A DNA stretch of 64,000 bases, taken from positions 45,506,910 to 45,570,909 of the forward strand of contig NC_080067.1 of assembly GCF_949987535.1 (NCBI RefSeq). The letters are read 5' to 3'. Both the position numbers and the translations under genes were made by a program. Position 1 is the first letter of the stretch. Every line of letters starts with the position of its first letter. Positions 48,521 to 58,795 of the stretch are shown here, one piece after another. Source of the DNA: Balaenoptera acutorostrata. Lineage: Eukaryota; Chordata; Mammalia; Artiodactyla; Balaenopteridae. The notes beneath the pieces were generated by a model. That model saw only the letters and a program-made list of their open reading frames with translations, was not told where the DNA came from and did no database searches.

Positions 48521-48783
48521 TGTCGAAGGAAAGGGGTCCAACTGCCTCTCCTCTCTGAGATGAGCAATATCACTGATTTCCAGGAAGCCAAACCTGAAAT
48601 AGAAGCAGAGGCTTTTCTAGTCATTGAGGAAGACTTCCCAATCACTGTAAACCCTTTCCGTAGGGGGAAGCCCCATATAAAGGGTTTTACGGTCTTTGAA
48701 AATGGCCTGCCAAACACCATTCTTGTGCCTTATCCAGCAGTTATCAAACTGCCTACTATGTACAGATCCTCTCAAACTGACAG
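48521..48783 (+). other. Candidate unrecognised coding exon
   Basis: A pyrimidine-rich tract ending TTTTGTCTCAG at 48510-48520 is a strong splice acceptor, and CTGACAG|GTACCA at 48783/48784 is a usable donor. The 263-bp interval is open in one frame, which continues open from 48392 to 48871. The encoded segment, about 87 residues, begins CRRKGVQLPLLSEMSN and includes an acidic stretch (EAEAFLVIEEDF) and a basic/aromatic stretch (NPFRRGKPHIKGF). It matches no protein I recognise. The listed upstream start is GTG, so if real it is an internal exon or begins at the ATG of SEMSN at 48560. Chance openness cannot be excluded. Confidence 0.3.
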
Positions 48784-48879
48784 GTACCAGATGCCCCCAG
48801 AAGGCTTAAGCCTCTGCAATGTCCAGAGAAGGAGCTGCTTTGCCCAAACAGGTCCCGAAGCAGACAAGTGAAACTGTCT

Positions 48880-49000
48880 TCCTTATATGGTGAAAAGTGC
48901 CCTGTCGCTTTAAGGCCAAGAGACTTGGCTGCAGATGGTCCCTGGGAAGTTCGCGGGCGGCCCCATCCTGTGTCTGAGCCTCGCAGCTGTGCAGGTGAGT
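48880..49000 (+). other. Candidate splice donor after a CpG-containing segment
   Basis: The segment includes CCCTGTCGCTTTAAGGCC and GTTCGCGGGCGGCCCC, then a consensus donor GTGCAG|GTGAGT at 48993/48994. It could end a first or alternative exon. No TATA box is evident and no reading frame is supported. Confidence 0.25.
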
Positions 49001-50589
49001 TCCCAAACCTTCTTTCCCCAATTTGCCCCCTGCAGTCTCTCTCCTGGCGTGGCTGTTACAGAGGGCTAGAGAAATTCAGGGTCAGTAGAGATGGTGTGGT
49101 TTGGAGAAGTTTGAGTTGAAGGGAAGAAACAAGGTTACTAGGGAAATGTGCAGTGATGCAGCCAGTGAGGAGGCTTCTAACTTCCAGTGGGGAGGAAACA
49201 TCCAGGTTACCAGAGGCCCTGAGGCTTTTCGGGACAGGGCAGGGGAAACAAATTCAGCCGTGGAAGAGGGACAGAGGCTAGGTAAGACCCCACAGGGCTA
49301 TGTTTGGAATTCTGAGCTATAGAACCTGGTCAGCTGCAAGTTTAAACCAGACATGGGTGGGAGGAAATAATGCTTCTGCAAATGCTGAAGGCTTTGCAGA
49401 GCTGCAGGGCTGACTGCAGAAGAGAAAGTGGATGCGAATGTTTGCAGCATCTACTGGAATGGAAGGCTGCAGCCTTAACCCTTCGTTCAACCTGGCTGAT
49501 TAGCAAGTAGGGTTTGACAGCACAGAGCACAGGGTGAGGGTGGGGACGCCTGCGTGGAGTATTGTGGTGGAAGACTAAAATAAATGGATAAGACTGTGAT
49601 CGTGGAACTGCATCTCTGGTATCCCCACAGTCCCACCTGCAGAGAAAAGAGATTTTTCTAAGCTCAGAAATTCTGTGTCATCCACAAGCAAAGAACTGGA
49701 AGAAGAAGTCTCATTTAAGCTGATTACTGCTCTGTCATTTACTAATTCAGTTTCCTGACTTATTTTATCCTGTGGCCTGGAGCCTCCTAAAATATTAATT
49801 TGGAATTAACGAATAGAACTTTTTAAAGGCTAAAGATGCGCTAGCAAAGCCCTTTGACTGAGCCCACTCATCAGCTACAACCAAAATAGAAGTCCACCCA
49901 GGAATTTGAAAAGAGAGATGCCAGATTATAGGACTGGGCTTGTTTTCCCTCTTGGTTGAGTCTAGGGCCATTCATCATTCAGAGGCCAGTGGTTTCTCTA
50001 CAGTTGTTGTGTGGGGAGTGAACACGGAGGCTGGATTAAAATTCCTTACATACCCCATGCCTTTAAAAAATATTCATTCATCTGGGTAGTCACTGAAGAA
50101 TTCGTTTTATTATTAACTAACAAGTGCTCTATCTACTTGTTTTCTAAAGACAGAATGTTCATGAAAAAAGATTTGTTTTATCAACAGGGATTTGTTAGTG
50201 CAAGGGTTCCCCTTTTCTCACTTCTGATGGCTGGGCCAAGTGGGGATTATAGCTTGCTGAATAGGAAGATCTGTTCTTGACTCTAAAAACAGCGAAGGGC
50301 TCTACTTGGGCCTTACCCATTCAGAAACGCGGATGTTCTGAGCAAAAAGTTAACTTTTGAGTTCATAATTTGGAAGAGAGCAGGGTGCGTGGGTATAATT
50401 TTGCTTCCTTTGTTTCAAGTTAAATCCAGAAAGTGGTGTCAAATATACTGCTTTCAAATATGAATGCTGCCAAGAAAAATAAAATCCAATCCCCAAAGCT
50501 GGAAAATCTCTAAAAGTAACAGACTGTGACCTTTTATAAGCTAAATCAAAGTGTTTAAAAGGAAAAAGGATGTGGCTTCCTGAACATTT
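49001..50589. other. Unassigned sequence
   Basis: No gene or named repeat recognised. Confidence 0.4.
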
Positions 50590-50870
50590 CACATAGTGAC
50601 CCTCAATCACATACTGACTGCACAACATCTCTTAAGCTATTTATTTTATCTGTGCATCGGTTTCCTCACCGTTAAACTGTGCATTGTTGGGAGGGACTTT
50701 CCAATGAAGTGGAAAGATCCATTGGAACTGGAATTGAGCAAATCTGGGTTAAATTTCCAGTCCCTTCATTTATTCCATAACCTTAGACAAGTTACACAGC
50801 CAGTCTGAACCTCGGTTTCCTTATTTGTAAAGAGAGTAAATAATTAACAATGTCATTAGAATTAGAGGAA
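50590..50870 (+). repeat. MIR SINE fragments
   Basis: A first fragment contains TGCATCGGTTTCCTCACCG. A second (about 50715-50860) contains GAGCAAATCTGGGTTAAATT, ATAACCTTAGACAAGTTAC and CTCGGTTTCCTTATTTGTAA in MIR order. Confidence 0.7.
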
Positions 50871-50992
50871 CCTACCAGTACACAGGTTCAGGCCTGCGTG
50901 TCCTTGGACTTGGAGAGCAGGATGTCCTGCTCACAAGCAGGAACCTTTGTATCTTGCATGAAAAATGGACGACCTAAAAATGGGTGATGTTG

Positions 50993-51424
50993 GGACTTCC
51001 CTGGTGGCGCAGTGGTTAAGAATCCGCCTACCAATGCAGGGGACACGGGTTCAAGCCCTGGCCCGGGAAGATCCCACATGCCGCGTAGCAACGAAGCCCA
51101 TGGGCCACAACTACTGAGCCTGTGCTCTGGAGCCCGCTAGCCACAACTACTGAAGCCCGCATGCCACAACTACTGAAGCCCGCATGCCACAACTACTGAA
51201 GCCCGCATGCCACAACTACTGAAGCCCGCGCACCTAGATCCCATGCTCCGCAACAAAAGGAACCACGGCAAAGAGAAGCCTGCGCACCACAACAAAGAGT
51301 AGCCCCTGCTCGCCACAACTAGAGAAAGCCCGCACACAGCAACGAAGACCCAACGCAGCCAAAAATAAATGAATAAAAATAAATAAATTTTTTTTAAAAA
51401 AAAACAAAATAAAAAATAAAAAAA
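50993..51424 (+). mobile_element. CHR-type SINE with internal 23-bp tandem expansion
   Basis: A box TGGCGCAGTGG and B-box-like GGTTCAAGCCC at the head, A-rich tail to 51424. Perfect 18-bp target-site duplication TAAAAATGGGTGATGTTG at 50975-50992 and 51425-51442. Inside, the unit CCACAACTACTGAAGCCC plus five bases (GCATG) repeats four times with a 23-bp period at 51141-51232, making the element about 430 bp against about 290-310 bp for the young copies. Confidence 0.96.
51141..51232 (+). repeat. Four-copy 23-bp tandem repeat
   Basis: Copies at 51141-51163, 51164-51186, 51187-51209 and 51210-51232. The first three are identical; the last differs in its final bases. A related partial unit CCACAACTACTGAGCC lies just upstream at 51106. 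Confidence 0.95.
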
Positions 51425-51908
51425 TAAAAATGGGTGATGTTGAGAAGGGCAAGAAGATTTTAGTTCAGAAGCAGGCCTAGTGCCATACCATGGAAAAGAG
51501 AGGCAAGCACAAGACTGGGCCAAATCTCCATGGTCTGTTTGGGCAAAAGACAGGTCAGGCCCCTGGATTTTCTTACACAGATGCCAGCAAGAACAAAGGC
51601 ATCTCATGGGGAGAGGAGACACTGATGAGGTATATGGAGAATCCCAAGAATTACATCCCTGGAACAAAAATGATTTTCACAGGCATTAGAAGGGGCTGAC
51701 TTGATAGCTTATCTCAAAAAAGCTGCTAATGAGTAATAGTTGGCCATTGCCTTATTACAAAACAGAAGTGTCTCATGACTTTTTTTTTTTATGTGTACCA
51801 TATTTGAATCGGCCTCATACACCAGACTTCCAATCATGAATGGCTGGTAAGATATTTCTTTTGGACGGCCCTGATTTATATAGATTGACTCCTAATTAAA
51901 TTAATATG

Positions 51909-53409
51909 ATCAGCTTTTTGAATTTTGACACTAATTCCAGCTCAGCAAGTGCTATCCCTGTTTTCCCCTTCTAAAGATATGATTGGACTTGATGTTCAAC
52001 TCTTCACAGAGATGGTGAACGCCATCTCAAAACCTACAGGAAATTGGTTTTATATTTAAATTTATATAACTGGTTATATTAATATATTTAAATACAGAGG
52101 ATATCCCTTCACTGTCTCATAGAACAGTAAGACTCACCTGCATTTCACGTTGTGTTCATTAGCCTGCTAAAGGCAAGGGCTGAAGATAAGCTGGCAATGT
52201 CCACTTTATCTTTTTGGTCTTAACTATGCCAATTAAGTTAAAATTCCCTGTATCTAAAATGTTGTCTTTTACTTAATGAAAGGCATTTTAGTGTGGTTTA
52301 TGTATAATATCAAATAAAGAATATTTAATACTTCTCACATTTCATAGGTGATCTATAAGATCAAATGCTTTTAAAATTTAGCATCTCAAGCTATCGCAGC
52401 AAACTTTGCTTATGAATTCTTTACCAAGTCAAACTAAGTTATAATTCAGGATTGTCTTTTAAACAGCTATTCAAAAACACATGCAACTGTAGAATTACCA
52501 TATATGCATGATTGGCAATGGTGCTTTTGCCAACTCGTTAGAAAGATTAGAGGAGATATACCATCAGCACAAATTTGTAAATTATGTGATCCTAAGGCTG
52601 GAGATAATTAAAAACAAAGTCACGGATCAAAAATAAATAAACAAATAAATAAAGAAGAAAAATTATTAAAGGAACTTTAGAATCCAGTAGAGTCTCCATA
52701 AATATTATTTTACAGTTCCTTCTTTTTCTTTATGACTTAGGAAACTATATTGTTCCTTGGGGGAGGAAATGAGTTTTGAGAGTGGAAACCAGCTCTGTAG
52801 CACAACTTTAGAACCACTGCTAGTTCACCCCCTTCTCCCCACCCTCCTTCAAAAAAGGATGCCCAACTCCCTTGGAAATCCATTCCTAGTTATTAACCAG
52901 GCTCATTGATCAGAAGTCCTTCTTAAAGCAAACCCACTTCTACCTATTTTGTGTTCAGAAATACAAAGAATTGTTGGTTTTCTTCCTATGGTATAGTTAT
53001 TCCATATGCGTGAAGAACAATAGTAAGCCACCTCAGAATCTCAATAAAGGTGGGCTATCTAAAAGCAAGTTTGAACAGCATTTTTAAAGGAACTTTTTTT
53101 TGTTGTTATTAGAAGCCACCTCTTACAAGTGGTTCAATAATAAATAATTGCTACCTTTCTGTAAAATCTCCTAACATGTTCACACAGCTATCTTTAAGAA
53201 CGTGGTTAGTGCTACTCAGAATTTTCATCGTTCACTTCAGGCCACTGTAAGAGCAGGGTTGCCATACCTGCAACGGGGCTATGTGTAGGACACATTTTTA
53301 ATCTGGAAACATTCTCTCCACCAGCTTAGAAAGGTGGTGATAAATTTCAGCAGCAGAAACATTCCATTGGAAGCACAAATCGCAGCACATGCATCAGCTG
53401 GGAGTTGAG
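51909..53409. other. Unassigned AT-rich sequence
   Basis: The first part may be further cytochrome c 3' UTR from the retrocopy. No gene or other repeat recognised. A short (AAAT)n-like run occurs near 52629-52656. Confidence 0.4.
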
Positions 53410-53447
53410 AGCTGTCAATGACAATGACAGCTGTCAATGACAATGAC
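53410..53447. repeat. 19-bp tandem duplication
   Basis: AGCTGTCAATGACAATGAC occurs twice back to back with no mismatch. The junction forms the short palindrome GACAGCTGTC. Confidence 0.95.
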
Positions 53448-54586
53448 CTAAGGGTATGTCACCCCTGTAGCCAATCTTCTAGTGGTGGATTAACACCGCC
53501 TCTGTCAGGAGACTGGTGTTTAGGATCCACACTTGGCCACTTAAAGTAGCTGTGGGACCTGGCTTAGTTCCTTTACGTGTCTGAGTCTCAGTTCTGTGGT
53601 CTGCCTCATGGGAATGATAACAGTTCCCACGTATGTGGTTATGGGAAAGACAGGAGAATTGGCAGTGCCGAGCTCAGTAATTATGTTGGATCCAAATACC
53701 TGATGGTCTCTAATAAGGCCCTTGTTCTTTACTAATAAGACACTGGCCATAGACCTTGTCTACACCCTTTAGACCAATCTGCAAGTATGAGTATGTGTCC
53801 AAGAATGTGTGACTTAAACTTTTAATAAAAGTTAAGTTTCAAGTTAGATGGAAGCAAAGAAAAGTAGGGGCTGAGGCCATTCTACATCGTGCTGCAGGGG
53901 TTAACTTTGGAAACAGGTTTAAAATCTGCTGGGTCACATAGGGCTTTGGATTGATTACATTCTTTAAAAATATTTTATAATTTTTGACCCCATGAGAGGT
54001 ACTTCTGTGTCTGGTACACTGGAAGAAAGAGTCGGAATGGGGGAACACGATGGTCTAGACTGAGCACGTAGAGTAGAGAAATCCTGGTGGAGCTGAATCT
54101 CTTGACACATCTTTGATGCCCCCTCCTCCCCACTGCCCCCATGCACGTTGAGCTTGTCAGATGCAATTCTTTCATGAATTCATCAAGCTGGGGAAGCTTG
54201 AGAAAGTGTCTAGATCGGCTTCTTGCCTTCAGTCAAAGCTGCTCTTGAAACAACCAAGAACAAGGGCCACCTACCTCTGCTCAGGGAAGGAGCCTTTCAA
54301 GTTCCATCTGTTGTCTACCTGCACTGGGGCTGCATTTGGGAAGTTATCCTTATGCCTTGTGCTACAAGCCCATTTTCTCCTAGCGAGCTCTGGGTCTGTC
54401 CTTTGTTGCAGCAAACTGCTATCCTGCCTGTGGAAGCGGCCACTAGGGTGGGGCATGCTCATGGTCACAGCCTCTGCGAGGGGCGGCACTTCTTGCTTCC
54501 TCTCTGATTAATCACCAGGTGAGCAGACACGCTTCTGCCTTGACTTTATCACATCTATTCCCCCTCCACCTTCCCTCTCCCTACTG
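53448..54586. other. Unassigned sequence
   Basis: No gene supported. Overlapping frames at 54161-54511 on both strands resemble no known protein. Confidence 0.4.
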
Positions 54587-54754
54587 CAGTGCTTCCCAAA
54601 CTAGAGAGAGCGTGCATCAGGAAGGCTTGTTAACACACACAATGCTGGGACCCATCCCCAGTGTTCTGATCTGTAAGTCTGTGCTGGGGCCTGAGTATTT
54701 GCAAGTTGTAATAAGCTCACAGGTGGTCTCGGAACCACACTTTGGGAACCACTC
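54587..54754 (+). mobile_element. MER20 hAT-type DNA transposon remnant
   Basis: Starts CAGTGCTTCCCAAACT and ends TTTGGGAACCACT, inverted termini of the MER20 type. It contains AGGAAGGCTTGTTAACACAC, GCTGGGACCCATCCCCAG and GGGGCCTGAGTATTTGCAAG. Confidence 0.82.
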
Positions 54755-54904
54755 ATCCAACACTCAGTCTCACTCTAGTGTTTCCAGTAACTTGCACCGC
54801 CTCCTACATACCAAGATAATACCTCCTCTCTGTTCTTGGGGACAGGGATGGGGGTGTGAAATAGAGCCTTCTCCTTACCACTGTTCTGTGAGACTATTCA
54901 GTGA

Positions 54905-55075
54905 ATTCTGATTGTAACAAGCATGGTACTAAATACTTTACAGACATTATTTGCTCTTTCCCAATAACCCTACAAGTTTGATGTTATGAAACAAACAGAA
55001 AGAGTGTGAGAAACCAAGATCTCACCAGTGACAAAGAGCAGATATGGTATTCAAACTCAGACTGATCTGGAAAGA
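54905..55075 (-). repeat. MIR SINE, antisense
   Basis: AGCATGGTACTAAATACTTT, CAGACATTATTTGCTC, 'ACCCTACAAGTTTGATG' and ATATGGTATTCAAACTCAGA follow the MIR reverse complement. Confidence 0.65.
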
Positions 55076-55420
55076 TTTCCTCTTTCCACTATTCCAGGTC
55101 TGGCACATAGATGTTTAACTTGTATGTCAACTCCGGTTCACTGGCAGCTGCTGCCTGGAGCACTGTGTGGAGAGTCCCAGGTGGAATGGGTTCTCAGCAA
55201 GAGGAAGGACTAGGATTGGTGAGCTGTACCTGCCGAGATGCAGGAGTGGAGAATAAGAACCCAGGTGCTGTGTATTTGCCATCCCCACACGATGCCTTGT
55301 TCGTGAATCAATTTTGTCAGCTACTAAAATCAGAGAGATGGGTATTCAAATTTGTTCCACAGAGAACAGTAAAACTTATTTCCTTTTTCATCCCCTTCTC
55401 TAAAGGGTGAATCTAAATTT

Positions 55421-55779
55421 ATTTTATTTATTTATTTATTTAATTTATTTATTTATTGGCTGCGTTGAGTCTTCGTTGCTGCGCGCAGGCTTTCTCTAGT
55501 TGCGGCGAGCGGGGGCTACTCTTTGTTGCGGTGTGCAGGCTTCTCGTTGCGGTGGCTTCTCTTGTTGCGGAGCACGGGCTGTAGGCGCGTGGGCTTCAGT
55601 AGTTATGGCACGCGGGCTCAGTAGTTGTAGCTCGTGGGCTGTAGAGCAGAGGCTCAGTAGTTGTGGCGCACTGGCTTAGTTGCTCCGTGGTATGTGGGAT
55701 CTTCCCAGACCAGGGATGGAACCTGTGTCCCTTGCATTGGCAGGCGGATTCTTAACCACTGCACCACCAGGGAAGCCCC
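55421..55779 (-). mobile_element. CHR-type tRNA-derived SINE, antisense, long variant
   Basis: (ATTT)n tail on the left, then GGCTGCGTTGAGTCTTCG, TTGCTCCGTGGTATGTGGG, and terminal CACCACCAGGGAAGCCCC. A 13-bp duplication TGAATCTAAATTT lies at 55408-55420 and 55780-55792. It is the longer-body subtype, with several GTAGTTGTGGCGC-like units. Confidence 0.95.
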
Positions 55780-55792
55780 TGAATCTAAATTT

Positions 55793-56169
55793 TTGAGGCT
55801 AGATTTGAAAAGGTATAATAACTTGTAAAGTAAAATGAAATGCAACTAGTATATAGATAGTGGACATTTAGCCTTAAGGTGACAGGGACGAGAGAATTTA
55901 TTAATTATGTATGTCTCTGTATGTTATATGTCTTTCAGTGTGACCTAATAGATCACCTTATACTGAAATAATCCACTGTGACTTAATAAGGAGGCAATGA
56001 CATTTCTGGTTTTGTTTCTCCCTCCATCACTAATATTCAGTGTGAAATTTGTTATTTTTAGTGTCTTAGTGCTTTATCTAAAAAAATGAGTTTCATAATG
56101 CTTTTCTGCTTCTTCCTAATATGTATTATGTACATGATTAAATGAAAAAATAACTTTATGGCATCTATT
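55793..56169. other. Unassigned sequence
   Basis: Nothing recognised. Confidence 0.4.
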
Positions 56170-57055
56170 ATTCAATCAACAAATATTTATAAAAATTTAT
56201 CCCCAGGCTCTGGGGATATAGCAACAAACGAACAGACTGCTCTCATGGAACTTACATTCTGGAGAAGGGAGACAGACAATATACAAGTAAACAAAGAAGA
56301 AAATTGTGTATTGTGATAAGTATACATAGTGAGAGTGACTCTGTGTGTATGCGTGTATGTGTGTATGTATTGCTATTTTAGATGGGGTGGTCCAGGGAAG
56401 GGCTTTCTGAGGTGGTGACATTTAAGCTAAGACTTGAATGTGGAAAAGGAGCCAGACTGGGTAGTCTGGGAGTGCTTCTTTTCCAGGCAGAGAAAAAAAA
56501 CCCATGCAAAGATCCTGAGGTTGAAGGTAGGTAAGGGCCAGATCAAGGAGGCTAGTAGGGATTTTCAGCCTGGGGTGATGCAACCCTCCTTCCCCTACCT
56601 AGGTGGTGTTTGAAGATGTGCAGCTGGTGATTTGGGTGCAAAATATGGAGTTGAGGACAGAGCACTATTGGCTTTTGTGGGCAGGACCAGGGATGCTAAA
56701 CATCTTGTACTGCTTTGGATGGAGGCACATGAGAAGACTCGTGCTGCTCATACTGTCCTGAAGATATTGTCTCTGTTGAGAAATCCTGAAGAATCTCCAA
56801 GGCCAGGGTAAGAAGTTTGAATTTTATCCTGTGTGCAGTGAGAAGCTCTTGGAGAGTTGTAAGCTTTAAAAGATGATCTTTAAAAGATCATTTTGGCTAC
56901 TGAGTGGAGAGTGAACTGTAAGAGACAAGGGTAAAAGCAGGGAAATTCAACAGGCAGCTATTTCAGTAATCCAGAGTAGAGACGATGGTGGCCTGGGCAG
57001 GGGGGTCATGGTGAAGGTTTTGAGAAGTATTTCTACCTTCAAGAAGAAGACTGCT
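56170..57055 (-). repeat. Long L2 LINE fragment, antisense
   Basis: CAATCAACAAATATTTATAA, CCCCAGGCTCTGGGGATATA, GGAGACAGACAATATACAAG, 'GGTGGTGACATTTAAGCTAAGACTTGAATG', TTTTGGCTACTGAGTGGAG and 'TTTCAGTAATCCAGAGTAGAGACGATGG' follow the L2 reverse complement over about 900 bp. A (TG)n-like run lies at 56341-56369. A non-L2 segment may be inserted at about 56560-56800. Confidence 0.75.
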
Positions 57056-58479
57056 TAAATAAATATAAAATGCCATTTCTCATGACACCCTATGTTATCA
57101 TTTGTTTCCCTTTAAAGATTTTACAGTTTCGGAATCCACTGGTTTCCTCTGCAGCCGTTTAAGAGAATCTTTGCAGCACCGAATTACAGACCTCGCTCTT
57201 TCAAATGCAAGTCCTTATCCTCTTTCTCTTGAACCTCACAGATCTGTGTGCATTTCAAGTTGTTCATAGCTCGGGAAGGTAATCTATTTGATTTGGGCTT
57301 GTAAAAAGAGAGAAAATTACATGCACTTCTTGAATAACAATATGTGATTTCTCTCTCTGAAGAGTCAATAGGAATTAGCCTACATATATCATTTTAGGAA
57401 ACCGGTTCCTAATCACATGAATAACGGGGACCAAGTCCACATTTTTTCTGCTGAAAGAGGAACATGAAGTGAACATCAAAATCTCTTGAAGAAATCGCAG
57501 GCGTCTCAGTACTAATTTTACTCAGGCATTAAAGCCTTGCCAATAGTTTTCAGGTGCATCAGCTACTCCCCAACAAAGGCAATTCAGCTTCCACAATTTC
57601 AGAGAATCCTCCTCGCTGCTATCTTCCTCTCTCTCGTCGTAGCCATCTCTTCTTCCTGTCCCCCCACGGAAGTGCCCCTACACTGTCCTCGGAGTGTCCC
57701 TGCCAATGCAGAGATCCACAAAGCAACAATGTGGGAAGCTGTTAGCTCACCTGCAGAAGAACCCACTTCTCAGACTCCTGGGGGGAGAAGCCTCCTGGCC
57801 CCCAGGCTGAGCTGCGGGGGTGGCAGGAGACGAAGAGAGAGGAGACAGCTGGCTTCAGGCCACCACGGACGGGTGAATGGTCCCACTGAGTGTGGAAGCC
57901 AAGAGGTGGGTCTTCCCACCAGAACCTTGCGTCCTGAGAGCAGAGGGGGGGTAGTCACCAGAGAAACGCCGGGGACTGGATGCAGGCAGGCGAAACAACA
58001 CACCACAGCCTCCAGCTAGAGCTGGTGGAGCCAGGTACACACCCAGTAACGTCCCGCCTTCCAATTTCTAGATAAAGCTGAAGAAGAGACACAGAAAGTG
58101 GATAGGACCATCCCCCCCAAGACAAATTATTGAAACCCATCACCTAATCTACATAAGCCAAGCTCCCAGGAATTAAAAAAGCAAGTGGTCTCACTGAACT
58201 GTAAAAACCAAGGAAGAGGAAGCTCTGCCTTCACCTCTGGGCACAGGTGTGGTCCAGCAAGAGGTGGGCCACCTCACTGCTGACCGCAAAGGGGGAAACC
58301 AGGACCACGTATTGGAAGGGAAGGAGCAAACGTTTCGCATTAGCAGATCCAGCTACCAACTAGCCATGTGAATTTGGACAAGGTCACCTTCTTGGGCTTC
58401 CAAAATAGAGTTGATCAAAAGCTCTTTCAGACTCTGATGTGCTTTGAGGCTGTAATTCATAATTCAGCTCAAGGTCTTC
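57056..58479. other. Unassigned sequence, partly GC-rich
   Basis: 57650-58050 is the most GC- and CpG-rich non-pseudogene stretch of the window. It carries a 160-codon plus-strand frame (57537-58019) with opposing frames on the minus strand. No domain is recognised, and the open starts are non-ATG. It may be exonic, but the sequence alone does not show this. Confidence 0.35.
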
Positions 58480-58795
58480 ATGGCTCTCCTAAAGCCTCTT
58501 GCAAAGCAAACCTCCAGCTCACCCAACTCCTATTTCTCTCTCTGTCTGAATTAATAACTGTCCTCATGCTGCCCCCGTTGGGTCCTGAGAACGCTCCTGT
58601 TAGGACACCTAGAACACCACTGCTTTTCTTTCTTTCTTTCTTTGCATCTCTCTCTCTCCACTAGCTCTTCAATGCCCCGCCCTCAAAGGGAGGTACCAAT
58701 GTCAGGTTTTTTCTTTGAATCTCCAGGGTTTAACGCTGTACCTGACACTCACTTACTAGATGTTCAATAAATGTCTGTTGTTGAATGAATGGAAA
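58480..58795 (+). repeat. L2 LINE 3' end
   Basis: GCAAACCTCCAGCTCACCC, GAATCTCCAGGGTTTAACGC, TGTACCTGACACTCACTTAC and 'TAGATGTTCAATAAATGTCTGTTGTTGAATG' in L2 order. It contains a (TTTC)n run at 58624-58643. Confidence 0.65.

Larger units (their letters stand above)
50975..51908 (+). pseudogene. CYCS: Cytochrome c (CYCS) processed pseudogene, interrupted by a SINE
   Basis: The right part (from ATG at 51430) is an intronless copy of somatic cytochrome c, the haem electron carrier of the mitochondrial intermembrane space. [27 protein letters not shown], the 'WGEETLM' segment and YIPGTKMIF are intact. It is disabled: codon 15 no longer encodes the first haem-linking Cys, codon 17 is TAG (51478-51480), and a net 11-bp loss near 51688 shifts the C-terminus; the ancestral stop is at 51734-51736. 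Cytochrome c 3' UTR-like sequence follows (GGCCATTGCCTTATTACAAA, GTCTCATGACTT, CTCATACACCAGA), to at least about 51900. The left fragment ends at 50992 and includes the first four codons; sequence from about 50890 may be 5' UTR. A CHR SINE separates the halves and its 18-bp duplication copies the start codon. Confidence 0.95.

Noticed and set aside
51141..51232. CRISPR-like array
   Set aside because: The 23-bp units are directly adjacent with no unique spacers and lie inside a SINE in mammalian DNA.
51490..51699. Possible functional cytochrome c gene
   Set aside because: Stop at codon 17, loss of the first haem-linking cysteine and a C-terminal frameshift rule out normal function.
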